Assembly: GCA_013399115.1 (NCBI GenBank)
Contig: VXAA01005665.1
Location: forward strand, 1,260,288-1,324,287
DNA: 64,000 bases
Reading direction: 5' to 3'
Source: Anseranas semipalmata
Lineage: Eukaryota; Chordata; Aves; Anseriformes; Anseranatidae
Part shown: one piece after another, positions 27,012 through 40,885 of the stretch
Layout of the letters: each line of letters opens with the position of its first letter
Position numbering within the stretch: position 1 is the stretch's first letter
Notes under the pieces: generated by a model
What the model saw: the letters and a program-made list of their open reading frames with translations, nothing else
Told to the model about the DNA's origin: nothing
Database searches by the model: none
Program-made: the position numbers and the translations under genes

Positions 27012-27435
27012 CTAGAATCGTAGAATAATATACAGTGGAAAAGTCCTCTGGTGATCAGCTAGTTCAAACCAAGCGTAGAGCAGGACCACCATACATAGGG
27101 TTGTTTAAGACCTCATTCAGGTGAGTTTTACATAGGTTCATGGTTGGAGAACACACAGCATCTCTGGGTAACCTGCCCCAGTGTGTGACCATCCTTGTAA
27201 TGAAATATAATTTCTTAATATCTAGTTGGAATTTCCTGTGTTCCAGCTTTTGTCCATTGCCTCTCATCTCTGCACACCTCCAATAAGAGTCTGGCTCAAT
27301 CTTCTTTTCTCCTTCCCAGGCAGTAGCCTATAATGTTTCCTCCTTCAGCTTTCTCTTCATAAGACTGAACAAATATCACTCCTACATGGTGTGCTCAAGA
27401 CCCCAACGACCATGGCGACACTTATTGTCCTTAAG
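27012..27435 (-). mobile_element. old CR1 LINE fragment, 3' end, minus strand
   Basis: Starts CTAGAATCGTAGAATAAT, a decayed CR1 3' octamer tail. The minus strand from 27267 to 27064 encodes a diverged ORF2 C-terminus (KFQLDIKKLYFITRMVTHWG, RLPRDAV). Similarity continues through ACTGAACAAATATC and GTGTGCTCAAGACC to about 27.43 kb. It is more diverged than the copy at 18.4 kb. Confidence 0.8.
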
Positions 27436-28733
27436 TGCAGGCAGCCACTAACTCGCTTACCTCTGCAGAGTCTGAATTTGGTGGTCTCTTTTATTTTTGT
27501 GTATCATTCACCACGATTGTCGTGCTTAACATATGCAAAATACATGACAGTATGTTTTATATTTGCAGAGAATGCCTTGGTAATTTTTGAAACAATACTG
27601 GTTTATAGCACCATGAAGATTTAATCACTTATACCCTATGGCAACAAAGAAAGGCACAAATATCCTTTGAAATATCTAACGTGTTGGTGTGCTTAAACAA
27701 TTACTGAAGTTATTAAGAGAAATTACTTTATCTGTACACAGGTACAGAAATTGTGTACCTGTACACAATTTTAAAACAATTTTTTAGAACATTGTATGGC
27801 TTTTTTATTGTGATTGTTGTGATAGCTTTTTTTTGCTTGGTTATCACAAAAATGTTAGAATTAGCTTGTAATACCATTCATTGAAACCTTGACATGCAGG
27901 CTTGCTTGCTTCATTTAATTTTAAAGTTACAAACTGTATTGTTGCATTTGATTAACATAAAGGTAAAGGAACTGGTGTTTTAGGAAGTTAGGAAGGTTTT
28001 AGGAAGTTAGCATAACTAAATATAAAGAAGTCTTAATCATAATTTTGTAAGTTTGACTATACTGCATAAATTATTAGCACTGATGAGACAGTAGACATTC
28101 TTGGGATGAAAAAGAAAACTGAAGCCAGGAGACTGTAGCTGTTCGTTTTTCTAGACATTCTCCACTACATTCTTGTGTCAGCTGACCTACTTCTTCAATG
28201 ATTCTAATACTAAAATGGAATAACTTTTCCCATTAAATTCAAGGCTACTTATGAACCCAAGGGTTCATGTCTGTTTAGCAACGTTTAACAACATCTCTAA
28301 TACTTTTCTGTTTGTTTGTATAATCTGGAAGTTGATTTATCCTGTTTCTGGCTTATTCCCATATTTCTATTTATTTTTATCTTTATCAGTTACCTGGTGT
28401 GAATTACATATTGTAGTGTAGCTGCCTAAGGTTATCTTGTTCAGTCTCAGAAATAAAGACATCCAGCTATTAATTTCTTCATTATGGGAACACATAATAA
28501 TAGATGCTCAGTTTCCTTTTATCTTAAGATGAAAATATATCCAACAAAAGCTTAGTAAAATTTAAAGCCACAAAAATCCATTTCAGATATTTCAGAATAA
28601 CTCTTATATTGCATATCGCTTGTAAAGATAGGTTAAGTCCCTGCCTTAACGCTACTACTGCAGTATCTCGAAATCATTCTTTGTTCTGCGAGTCATTCTG
28701 TGAGTCAAAATCAGTTGTTGCTCAGAAGTCTCA

Positions 28734-28832
28734 AGTTATTTTACGGGAACTGAGGTACAGCTAAAGAAAACACTTTGCTAAAGCTCATGCAAATTATTTG
28801 TTGCATGGCAAGGATTTAAACCTGCTTTTTTC
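28734..28832 (-). mobile_element. MIR-like SINE relic, minus strand
   Basis: The plus-strand text ATTTTACGGGAACTGAGGTA, followed by CACTTTGCTAAAGCTCATGC and GGATTTAAACCTGCT, matches the reverse complement of the MIR 3' half (ATTTTACAGATGAGGAAACTGAGGC..., CTTGCCCAAGGTCAC..., GGATTTGAACCC). It is strongly diverged, as expected for an element predating amniote radiation. Confidence 0.6.
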
Positions 28833-31800
28833 TTACTTATCTTTGGAAAAGCAACCTTCTTTTCAAGGTGTATCATGAGCAGGTGTTCCAGAGGGACAGC
28901 TCACCAGCCTTCAGGCACCGCGTGGTTGTGAGCAGACTACACCATCACTAGGCAGAGCAAGCGTAACATGTTAAGATTTTGCTGGACTGCAAGGCATTAA
29001 AAAAAAAACAACTTTTTCACCTTAAGTACTGAAATAGATTTTGCAGGAACAGGCCACATGCTGTCTCCTTGGCCCAGGTGGTGAGAGCAGGGCTTTGATG
29101 AGAGGCTGCTGCCAGCCAGGGGGCTTCTCTGATGACGGCTCCAGACCCAGCTGTCCTGGTGGCAGAGAGAAGCTGTTGCGACGGGCTCTGAATTCATGAA
29201 TCTCACCTCTGCAGGAGGAGGAGCAGCTTGCTGAAGTTTTAAAGTTCGTATACTTGGAGTTTTATACTTAAGTTTAAAGGGTTTATACCTAAAGTTTTTA
29301 AAGGAGGGCCAGAAACACTGCTTTTCACAGCTAAAGCAGTTCAAAGCTCCTCGTTTAGTTTATCTGTGTCTCTTGAGGTAGTCAGTATCTCATAAACTGA
29401 AACTAGGATCTGACACTCCACTTCCAAATCAACAGAAGCGCTTAACCATGTTTTAAGTCCCATTTATTGCATGCTTTCTTGCTTTACTGAATCAAGGACT
29501 GTAGCACTGGAAAATTTGAAATATCCACGTTTTGTTTCATGTGCTCAACCATTCAGAATGAATCCCTGTTTTTCAGCTGAATGTATTATCTCCTAGTTTC
29601 ATGTCAAGAACGAGATTGTTTGCAGGTGTTAGTGAGATGTTTGTAAGTAACATTTTGCTGACTACATTGAATAGAAGGTCATAATGATCAGAATCACATT
29701 TTTAGGAGTGCATCTCTATTTTTAATGAGTTTAACCTCATGGAATACATCAGAGAGAAACATCATGTCCCCTACATGGCTATAATGTAAAGGGAACAGAC
29801 TAGGAAAGAAGGAAGGAAGGGAAGAAAGAAATAGACAATGACAAGCTGCTGAATACTGACATTTGGGAGAGTTGTGCTAGTTCCAGCTTTGTTTGGAATC
29901 CTTCTTTTTTCTTTCACATTTTGTGTCTGTGCTTTCTTAGGGAGAGAACTAAGTTTTAGAGACTTTTTAAGAGGAAATATCATTTAATGAACCACTTTGG
30001 TTAAGAAAGATTGGATGCTGAGTGATGTGGGCTAATAAGACAATTCAGGGTGAAAGGGCTATATAGAAGCTCTCATGCAGTTAAACTGGAATATGAGAAT
30101 TGAACAGGGGAAGAAGAGGGAAGTTACTTCTTGGAGTCACCAAATAAGAGATGAGAAGAATATTTCTGGAGCCAAAAATACCATGAATGGCTCTGACATT
30201 TTTTCCAGATCAATGGCTAGAAGGAAATTAGTTTTAACTACTGCAGTATGAAGGTGCTGTCCTTTTAAGAGCTGTAGAGGAACAAGGGAGTTCTTCAGGG
30301 CTTTACAACAAAATCTGAAGGGCCAAAGCTCTCCTTGCTGGGCAGCACCTTGATTTACACAGACTGTCCTGGTACACTTAGTGGTCAGAATGGATGTTCA
30401 ACAAAGACAAATGTGATCCTGCAGAAAAGAAATATCCATAGTTTGGCTAGGGGAGGAGATTTGTCTTTCTTTTAAATGAAGCAGTGGTATTTTCGAGTTT
30501 GAATTAATTTTGTTGTTCTTCTGTGAGTTGTAAACCTCAAGGAGCTGTAAGTCATAAGAAAGAACAGCCCTTCTTACACAGTTAGTTGCCCTATGAATAT
30601 CCCCCCATTTTTTCCCAGCCTTTCTTTCTTACCGTAAGCTCTTTAAAAGCTCTTCAGTAACGTGGTGAGTTACGGTTCTCCACACATTGCAACTTTGATT
30701 GCAAAGAGAGGTGCACACTAAATGGAGAAAGGCAGCATCATTTTCTGTTTTTCCCCTGAAATTTCTATCGTTTCATTGTTGGGTAGCTGCTTGGGATTTT
30801 TCTTTATCGAAAGGCCCTGAATCTCAGATTTTCTGTCGAGAAAGAAGCCTGCATTTTGCTAGCAGATGGCATATAATTTGAAGCTATTGACATATTTTGC
30901 AGGATTTTTCTGTTTTTTAAAGTTCTTCTCAAGAACTGTTCCAGCACACCGCTTACACTTATTTCCCCAGCTGCAGACCTTTTACAGCTTTTCAACATCA
31001 GGAACGTAGCTCAGGCTACGATTAAATTGGGTTTGCCATCTTCAAATAGTGTGAGCACAATCGCCATTTAGTAAAAAAAACATGGCCCCATTATTTCTTA
31101 ATGTCTTGCTTAACAACTTTAAGATTAGCCCACGTCTCCCATGCTCCCAATAGGCAGCACTTAAGCAGTGAGTAATATTTCTGTCTGCCGTAGTCAAGTA
31201 ATCCCAAATGTAAGTAATTTACAGGATGGCATTTGGGACTGTTACAAGAGACATATTGTAATATGTCACTGAAAATCAGCCTGCCTTTGCACGTTTGATC
31301 AACAGCCAGATGGAGGCTTTTATCGCATTTATTTAATCTGAAATATACATAGTAATTACACTGGACCTCTGATTTTTTCAGTCCTTGTGGCTGTCTCAAG
31401 AGAAGGTAGGAAATGAATCTGTCAGTTGCAAACTAGTGTGGATGTGACCCCCGTGGTAGAATCCGGATGTATTGCAGCTAGCGGTGCTGACAACAGAGAA
31501 CACAAGTGCTGCTGGAAATGAATGCATGCTGCTGAGTTCAAAAAAATAGGCCCATAAACCAAAAACTGCGTAGCTTTATTTTTTTTATGAATACAAAAAG
31601 CCTTTAGGAAAGCAAAGATCGACCTTATTCGCAGCAAATCCATTACCAATCAATGGCAGTAAGAGCAAACAGTCTCTTACTAATAGCTGGGTGGTATTTA
31701 ACTTTAAGGCATCTGAAAACAACAAAGTCTTAATGTTCCCAGAGGAGAATTTGGTTAAGATATTGAATTCCATCAAGCATGTCATTATTAAATGAGGAAA

Positions 31801-33543
31801 ATATTGTTGTTTCCCTTAGTACAGAGTTGGCATAAAGAATGGATAGCATTCAATTAAACCACAGGCAAAAATTCAAACAAATTCAAGGTAATTTTGTTGC
31901 TTGGACAGAAACTTCACTAATGGATATTGCCATTGTCCCAAAGAATTTACATGGGATTTTATGCCCTAATTAAAATGACTATAAAGGATGCCTTAAATGT
32001 TAACAGGAGTACTTACCTTCCTATCAATAATTTACTCTTCTTTTCTGTTACTCTGTGCATTACAACAGACTGTCTCTGCTAATGTCTCTCACATCTCTGT
32101 TTCTGAGATGAGCTGGGTCAGTCAACAGCTTCCTTTGGATCAGTTACCCTAACCGCAAGTATGCCTGGCTAATCTTCCAGAGATATATTGACAGATAAAA
32201 TATGCTATTAACTGCCAAAGAGGAAATTCTGTTACAATTACTCATACTGAGTAGTCCCACGACAGATTAAATTGCTCTTCAGCGTGAGTAAGGTGTCAGA
32301 TTCTGGCTGTAAGTGGCTGGTTTACCGGGGTGTTTTGATGTCATTATAGGCTTATAATTATTCTAATCTGATTTGGTAAGGAAAAATTAGTATGACAAGC
32401 ATAGAGAATTCATTTGAACAATAGGTTTTCTTCCACCACAGAGTAAGTTTTAATTAGAGCTGTACTTCAGTTAAATTGAAGCTGCCCTTCTTGTTTTAAA
32501 ACTCTCATGAACGGATTCAGTATGATGTATCTTGTGCAACTGTGAATCTGCTCATGACTCTGATTCTTACACAACCATGCATGTTCTCTGCTAGCTTTAA
32601 GTCTGCTTCTCTGTCTTCCTGGTGAGAAAGCCTTCTCCTCTCTAGCCTCTGCCATTGGGAACAGCTGCATCATCTCTATCTACAATTTACTGAACTTCTC
32701 TGTTTGTTTCGTATCATTCCTCGACTGAAAGGATATCTTCCTTGCCCTGCTTACCTGAGGTAGCATGTATTATTTGAGCTGTACAGTGTTACCAGTTAGC
32801 CCTGAGAAGCAATCTGTGATGGAGTCTGTATAAAAGGCAGCATAAAAACAAGATGGCAAAAAAGTCACCATGGAAACATTTATGCTGCTTTCTAGTAGGC
32901 TTGAGCTACTGGGACTTCCTTAAGGTTAGCAGAACTACTTTCTTAAATGCTTTGAATGATTATCTTTTACCAATCTCACCATAGTTCGTGGTGTGTAGTT
33001 GTGGTGACGATGTGTTGCTTTCTCATGGTCAGCGAAAGATAAGACTGGACAAGACCAGGAGAGCGCCTGGACCCAGCCCCGCAGCAGCAAGAGGTGCCAG
33101 GGCTCAGAAGGCTCCGCTGAGCACCCACTCCGCACACCCCTTCCCACCACATGGGCATTTGCATGGGCAAACTTAAATCTGCAGGCAGTGACCAAAAGCC
33201 ACAGCCATAAGGTACAACAAGGAAGAGAGCAGGAGAGTTCATTGGCATCTCCAGTCTCTGTGTTATTTAGAGAATGGTTCATTATTTATATGGATAATTA
33301 ACTTCTGATGACAGGAAAAGGAGTTGTGCACATACACACACCTACTCCAGCTGGTGCCTGTCCTTTTTTGTTGATGAAGAAAACAGAAAAGAGCAGGGAT
33401 CCTCCTGTATTTATTGATGGAAAGTCATCAGAGGAAAGATGACACTTACGAAATGCAGTTTTTCTCAGAAAATAGGAAGTCATGTATCTTTCACTTTCTA
33501 GGTAGGGTTGGCTTTTTCTTTTCTCTCTCCTTTGTTGTTGTTT

Positions 33544-33563
33544 TTTGTTTGTTTGTTTGTTTG
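33544..33563. repeat. (TTTG)5 microsatellite
   Basis: Five perfect TTTG units inside a longer T-rich tract (about 33530-33570). Confidence 0.9.
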
Positions 33564-34241
33564 TTTTTTAAGTATATAGTAGGCTGCAGTTTCCAAACTT
33601 CAGTCTGCTCTGTTTTGTTTTCTGCACTGAGCATTCTGGAACTTCAGAAGAAGATGAAAATTAAAATGCTGGAAGCAGAGTTAAGCCATCACCTGGCTGA
33701 TGTGCTGCTGCCCACAGATGACTCACTCGGAGAGAGAGATTTAACAGGGAAATTTTACAGTCATCTGTGCCAGTTGTCTGTTTCCCTACATCCTCCCACT
33801 TCAGTAGCCAGAAGTTATAGCTGGACAGGCTGCAAGTATTTTTTCAAACCCTGAATTGACTTCATTATCCTCTACAGAAAGTAGGATGAAGGCAAAAATT
33901 TGAAGATTTTAGTGTTTTTTTTTTTTTTTTTTTTTCTAAGAGAAAGTCTGAAGAAATTAATGAGTTTGTTGAAGGACAAAAATGTAATGTGGCCAGTAAG
34001 AGAAGCCTAGAAATCTGTTATGTGCTCTCATTAGAGGAACTGTTCCCTTCAGGAAACTGGAGCTTTTAAAGAAACATTAAGAAAAGAAGGAAAAAAAAAA
34101 AAAAGACCTTTAAAAAACTGTGTCAATGAAACAAAACACAAGACACAAAATCTGGAACGAGGCTCTAAGGACCCTGAAAAATATTGTTAAACTTTTCATG
34201 TCCTAACCAGTGTAGATATGCAGCTCTCTTACTAGCATTGC

Positions 34242-34313
34242 AAAAAAAAAACCCAAAAAAACAAAAACAAAAAACAATCAATCAAACAAACAAAAACACT
34301 ACACAAAAAAAAA
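34242..34313. repeat. A-rich low-complexity tract
   Basis: Runs of A interrupted by single C or short CAAT/CAAA units over about 70 nt. It has the look of a decayed simple repeat. Confidence 0.8.
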
Positions 34314-35201
34314 CATTTGCAAAGTAATAGATAGTATTTTTATTTACCTTGGATAAGGGCCACTTACTAACACATCAGAAGACATTTCTTTTTTTACCTC
34401 CACTGAAAGAAATCTCAGATTCATGAGAACATGAACTCTCAAAAGGAGACGTAGATTCAGCTGCTGAAACATTAGTGTGGGACTTTTATCCTTCTGGGAT
34501 GTGGGCTCTTCTTAATAGGAATGTATATATAATTCAATGCTGTGAAAAAAACACTTAGAGGCAAAATGTGCCAAATGTGCTACTGCAGTAATACAGGAAG
34601 AAAAGGCTATCAATTCTTTTGAAGGTTTACAAGTAAACTTTTTTTCTGCCTGTCTTCCCTATGGTTGATGATGCTCTCCTATTAAAATAGCAGTTTATAT
34701 ATGCTGTATATTAGCGCACTGTTTTGTTCTTCTTTGCTTCAGGCACTGAAGGAAAAAGAAGCCTGTCACATATTTTAAGTTCAGAATTGGTTAATAACAA
34801 AACACATTTTCAACAAATTTCACAACCAGCCCCCTTGGGCAGCTATTCTTTGCAATTTAAATGAAGGTTTAGAAACTTTCTTTTCCCCCTTAACAATACT
34901 TCCACAAGTTTCAAGTACATGTATTGTAGTGGGTAGTGGCATATTACAAAATGAGATTAAAAATACCTGTTTCAGCACTCCAGGCCAGGCAAGGGAAATT
35001 GAACTGTGTGGTGCCCAAATTAAGATGCTAAAATGGGTAAAATCTACTCACCAGCATTTATCACAGACAGCACCACTGCCACTATTCCTAAATCAAATAC
35101 CTTGTCAACTGTCAATCCAGTCCCCTCTCTTATCCATATTTGTGAGTGAATTCCTATCTTAGTCTTTTTTCCTGCTCAGGTTAGACAAATCGTTGAGGGA
35201 T

Positions 35202-35225
35202 TATGTATGTATGTATGTATGTATG
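35202..35225. repeat. (TATG)6 microsatellite
   Basis: Six perfect TATG units. It is the cleanest tetranucleotide repeat in the window and probably polymorphic. Confidence 0.95.
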
Positions 35226-38200
35226 CATTTATTTACTTATTTTCCCCAAAGCTTGCATTTGTGGAACGATCAAAAATTATATGGACCTTATGTTTGAAAC
35301 TGGTGAATGATATTAGCCTAAATACATTCTAAAAATGCAAGTTTGTTCTATAAGCTGCAGAAAGAGATACTGTCTAGTTTCTTATGAGATTGTGCCTCAT
35401 GGTTGACTGACTTTTAAACGGAATTATCCAAATGCTGCAGTGTGAGCTGACCCGTTATGAGACAAGAAGGAAGAGAAGCAGGGAGGGTAGGTATGGGGGG
35501 AAGTAGGAAAAGGTGATGTGAGAAGGGCTGAGATGTTACAAATGCCTCCTAACCATGTGAAAAGTTTCAAAAGGTATCTGTTCTTATTAGATGCCAAAGA
35601 ACTCACAATGGAGAGAAACCTTTATTGATTAATTGATTCTTGGGCACAGATTTTGGGTGAAGCTTTTGTCTCCGTTACGGTTTTTCTAAAGGCATCCTTC
35701 CAGTAGGTTCTCTGATATCTAATGATGTTGGAGGTCCTGCAGCAGTCCTTTCAGGACAGTTACAGGAAAACGATGATCTTGAGATCTATACTGTCTCTTA
35801 AAATTAGTTGTAATTGATCCATCGTTCTTAAGTAAGTAATTTGAAGAGAATGAAAGAGCGTGATCACAGAAGCTCTCTCTCCTTAGGAAACCAAGATGAA
35901 AAACAGAGAAATTTCAATGGGGAATATTTCTAATTTAACTTATATTTACTGGCGAGCTTCACATAACCCAAAAGGAAGAGGCAGAGTTCCCTGTCCATTA
36001 CTTGCTTCCAGTAGTTTTTGCGTTACATTGTCCTCTTGCTAAGGCACTTAAAAATACTTGCACGTTTAGATGTGGTTCCTTGCTAGATTTTCTTCAGAAG
36101 CTTTCACTGGCTTCTACCACACATTCTCACCCTGCCCTCATCTGCAACAATTCAGCAACTCTTCAAATAGGGCAGAGCATTGTTTTTGTGCTTTTTGGGT
36201 CTCCCCATCCCCAAATACACATTGCTTTACTGATCTGATTTTCAGCCAGGCCCTTCAAACAATGGCTTTGTCCAAAGCATGAAGGCTTTGCAAATTGTAC
36301 TGGGGGTGATAACAAGCCCCTGAAGCTGGGGAAAGAAGCAGAAATCACTTGAAGAGATTTTGCTGCCACATAACTTGTGACATGGTGCCATACCCCAGGA
36401 TCTTTTGCTGGAACAGTTCTATTTTGCCTAACTAATGGATTATTCATGAAATTAGTAAAACTAACTGTAGGCTGTTGGTTTCAGCACTTGTCTGAGAAAT
36501 TGGACATCCCTGTTCTTTTCCCAGCCTTAAAGAACAGTAATTTACAAATAATATGTCTGCTTAATACATCTTCATTTTGTGAATACTGTTTAAGCTCCAG
36601 AGCAAATTAGGGCCTTTATTTCCAATTTTTATTTTAGTAGAAATGGTCAATACAAATGATTATTTTGGATCCCTGAAACCTAGGTATGTCATGCTCAAAG
36701 TAATTTTAGTTCAACAAACTTTTTTAGTTCAACAGCAGAGCCAAAAATACACAAAAATAAAGTTTTACAGTAAAGGGAACTACTTGAGCATATTACCCAA
36801 AATATGCCACCATTTCAGCATTCATAAATGTGCTTGTTCTCCCATTGCTCAGGAAAGGGTTATCTGACCCTTTCCTGCAGCCTGCTCAGTCAGGTCAACT
36901 ATGCATAAATAAGAAGGAAACTTATGCAGGAAGAAAATGAAATTAGATGAATAATTACCATATACTTTATGCAAAAGCATGAAAAAGTGTTTCAACATTC
37001 CTCTGCTTAACTAATGTGTGAAATCACATAAAAATATTTTACACTGAAACTTAGTCATCAGGTCAGAAAATGCTGTTATCTACTTACTTAATGGGTGTAA
37101 GGTTTATCTGATGTTTCACTCCTTAATGAATGATCCATTGTTTTCCTCTAACTCATTTTAAGTATGTTATCTCTGTAAATCTGTGAACAAACATTAAATC
37201 CCAGAAGCTGAAAACAGATGCAGTTTCATAGCATCAGCAATCAGTATTTCAAAGGTACTTCCTAAATTTAGGACAGAAACAAACAAAAAAGAATTATGAG
37301 CTTTTCTGTTACTTTCTTGTTATAAAATTTCCATAGTCCCATCAAAGAGTAAAATAAACAGAAAAAGAACTGATCTTTGAAGATCTAGTCTGATTAAGAA
37401 ATTTGAACTTCATTGTCTCAGGCCATGAGTACTGTAGCTGGCTGCGCTTATGCAGTAAAAAACAGTCTATATTTTAAAAAGGAACAGACTTTTTTTTTTT
37501 TTTTTCCTGGAAACAGCTGGATTATAAGTATTTATTGCATAATTGCATAATTAAGATCTCATTTACTGGATGCTGGATGTATGTGTGTGCCAGGCTAAGA
37601 TTTACCAGGTAAAGCTCATGAAGCTTATAAAGGAAATCTAAAAATAACCTGAATAATGTTCAGTTTTTTGGAAAGCAAACTTTGGAGTGGTCAGCACCCA
37701 AATAAACACTTAACACTTTCACCAACACCAATGGTAGTTGGTAATAAAAATGCCCAGAGCGCTTCGATAATTGTATTTGGTCACTGTATAAATACCTAAA
37801 ATACAAAATGGCATGTTTTCCAAACCCCTGTATTTCTGTCTTTCAGATACTGTTCAGGCACATTTTGATATAGTAATTATTTATGAGATGGTAGATAGCC
37901 CCAGATCTATAATTCACTCATGGGGCTTAGGTCATTTCATGAATGGCAAATGTATAGTGCATTACTCTGTAGGCATAATGTAGAGCATATTTATATTTAA
38001 TGTTAACATTATTTTTCTATGAGGAGAATATTTCTATGAGGAGCACTTCCTGTTCATGGTATGGTTTATGTTGTACAGGTTTTCATTTTGCTATGAAAGA
38101 ATGTTTGTTTCCCAAGAAAATGTTGGCCACTTTTGAGGATCTTTCTTTATTTCCTTTGATTCCATCCATTCCTTCCTTTCATTTTTTCTTTTTAACAAAT

Positions 38201-40885
38201 AATTTTTTCAGTGGCAATACTGGAAATAGGTCATGTACAATTTATTTGTGGACAAATTTGTGTGACAATATTTATCAATATAATCTTGCTTTCTTACCAA
38301 GGTTAAGAGATTTTACCAGAAATACAATACTATCTTTGCATTCCAGTGAAAAGATAAAATTAATTTTAAAGTTAAAAATGTCAACCTATAGAAACAGTGG
38401 AATCTCATTAATCTTCATTAATACATTGAGAACCATACATTTATGCTATCTTGGGGTAACTTCAGATAGTCCATTGCATTGGGTATGTCAGAGGAGTGAG
38501 GACCTATATATATGAAGGATGAAATCCTGAGCATGAAAGCACAGAGGCATATTCATCTCAGTGTACCGTGAGCATTTTTATCTGTAATGTTTATTAAAGC
38601 TCACAGAAGAGAGATGTATGAATCTGGGTATTGAGCTTGTACACTGCAATCAGCTTTTCAAAAAATGCCTCTAGATAAAGTGCTCTGGATTGTACTCTGC
38701 ATCAGGAAGTATATTATCCCTCAAAATACCTCCTTTCATTCTTTAATTTTACTGCTAGTATATTAAGAAGTATATAAGTGTGTTAGTGGGAATACAAGTT
38801 CATACTGTTCCTGGCCAGGTGCTGGGGAAGAGCATCTCCTGCAGGTTGCAAGAAGCACCTGGGGACATTGCTGCTCCTGAGTGCCCCAGTTGGTGCTGCC
38901 TTTTTGCCGCAGGGAGCAGGTTTACAGCAACTTTGCCACAGGCACCGCAGAAGGAGGAATTTGCTAGATGGCTCAAGCAGGCTGACAGTTCTGCAGCAAG
39001 CTGTCACCTTCCATTTTCTCCAGTGAGTGATCACCTCCTCTTACTCACCATGGATAGCAGAGCCTCTGCAAGGCTTGGGGAAGGATGGCTGTGGGCTCCA
39101 AGCTGTGGCTTTGGGGTGACGAGACTTCAGCCCTCTTGCTTCTCCCCACAAGGCTGCTGGTGTACAGAGCTTGGGTCATTTTTGGTCACCAAAATAGAGC
39201 CAATGGCCTTTCAAACTGATCTTCCATACTCGGCATAGTGAACCAACAGTAGCCCCATACCAAGAGGTTCATGGGGACAGAGGAGGGGGCAGGCATAGCT
39301 GGCTTTATAAGGTGTTTCTAGCTTTCTTGAGGCCCCTAACTAGTTTGCTATCATGTCCGCAGAAGTGCTGTGGCCATTTTCCCCAAAGTCCTCTTAGCAG
39401 CCAGAAGAGAAACAGCTAGGAGTTCTGAAGCCAGCAATAAGTGAAGAAGCCATGCCTCATGGGTTCAGTGACCGTGAAGAGAAGAACAGTATCTATAACC
39501 ATGGACCATACTGTTCTGTGCTCCAGCAAACCTAAAAGTGTAGCTTCATTATGCCTGACAGTTTACAAAAGGATGGGAAAGCATGCTTCTTTCTTTTCAT
39601 CTATATAATGCTATATTTATATACATTTGTGTGTATGTAGGTATATCTGTACATCTCACCATAATACAGTGATTCTGGTCAGCAGAATGTAATTATGGTA
39701 TTACAGAATCACACTTCCTAGGCATTATCAGAGGCCTTTTAATCATCTATACAGGGTTGCCCTCTTTTCTGTGTAAGTATTTTTCCTGCCTTTCTGTTTT
39801 GCAAAACAAAGTTGTTTGCAAACTATTTGTAGAATATAAATGGCTCCTACAAGAGAGATGCCCTTGAAGCAGTGTGTGTAGACTGACGGCAACATAGAGA
39901 ACACGCTAATAGCATCTTGAAAGAATTACTAGTACTTTGTAGCAGAGGCATTTTCATTAAAATAGGAATCTTAACACGATCCTTCGATTGAGTTTTTTCT
40001 TTCTTTTGCATATTTCAGATGAATCAACAGTCAAAGTTTGCTGGTTCATTGTTCAAAAGCTCCAGAGAATTACTCACCCCTAAGTAGTGTCATTTCTCCA
40101 TGATTGCCTCTTTGCAACTTTTGTAAAGCACCAGCCAACAGAACAGACAAATGACCAGCACAGAAAGCTTGAATCTGACAGTATTTGTAGTAGCACCCTG
40201 CCTGGAATTAGTAAAATTAACCTGCTAATACACTGTTGTATATATTGCAGCTCGTTCAGTTTGGGCATTAATTGAGTATTCACAGTAAATTCTCAAACTG
40301 AGGCTTGAGAGTGAATGATGATCTTTCAGGTTGCCTGATACCTTTATCTGACCAAATTCGTGCAGACTCAGCCATGTGCAGAGGAACTTGGCAAGGCTGC
40401 ACTTTATCTGCCTTTTTATTTCTGGTGCAATAGGATAGGAAAGAGAGGAAGAGAATATATAAGGGTTCCCCACTGAGAATCAGGTCTATAAATTATGTAT
40501 TATGCAGACACTGTTCTGCTGATGCTATCTGATCCCCAATTCTCAGCTCCTTGTTTTTCCTTCTATAAATAGCTGTGGCCAGGTTTTCAGTTGTAAAATG
40601 ACGAGGACAAAACCAAAAACCTTTCCCATTTAATAACCTCTGCCAAAGAAGAAGAAGGTAATATTTTTCATAACTGTGATGTCCTCAGGGCTTTAACAAT
40701 CTGGGAATACAAGCAGCACTATGTCGTTGATAAGATACTGGTAGTAAAAGTGGGAATAACTATGCTGAATATTAAACAGGGAAATGCCCTATTTTCAGGA
40801 TGATCAGTATAAAACTTGGTATTGTGAATTTTCCTGTCAGTTTTTGTCTGTGTAGGACCACTTTTGGTTTTTGTTTCTCCCTCAG

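Larger units (their letters stand above)
27436..40885. other. non-coding stretch, presumed CADM2 intron
   Basis: AT-rich sequence with many simple repeats. The longest open frame is 171 codons on the plus strand (38000-38515). A GC-richer patch lies at 38.78-39.24 kb with open frames on both strands. I recognise no product in either. The final bases (T/C-rich, ending CTCAG at 40885) are the splice acceptor for the CADM2 transmembrane exon. Confidence 0.6.

Noticed and set aside
33414..33854. 146-codon plus-strand frame with a hydrophobic segment
   Set aside because: The hydrophobic part (Phe/Val/Cys/Leu) is encoded by the TTTG microsatellite and T-runs, so it is a low-complexity artefact.
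39700..39760. TTACAGAATCAC followed by ATCATCTATACAGG as a CR1 3' end
   Set aside because: Only two short words fit; the expected GGAAGGGACC and CCAACCCC landmarks are missing.
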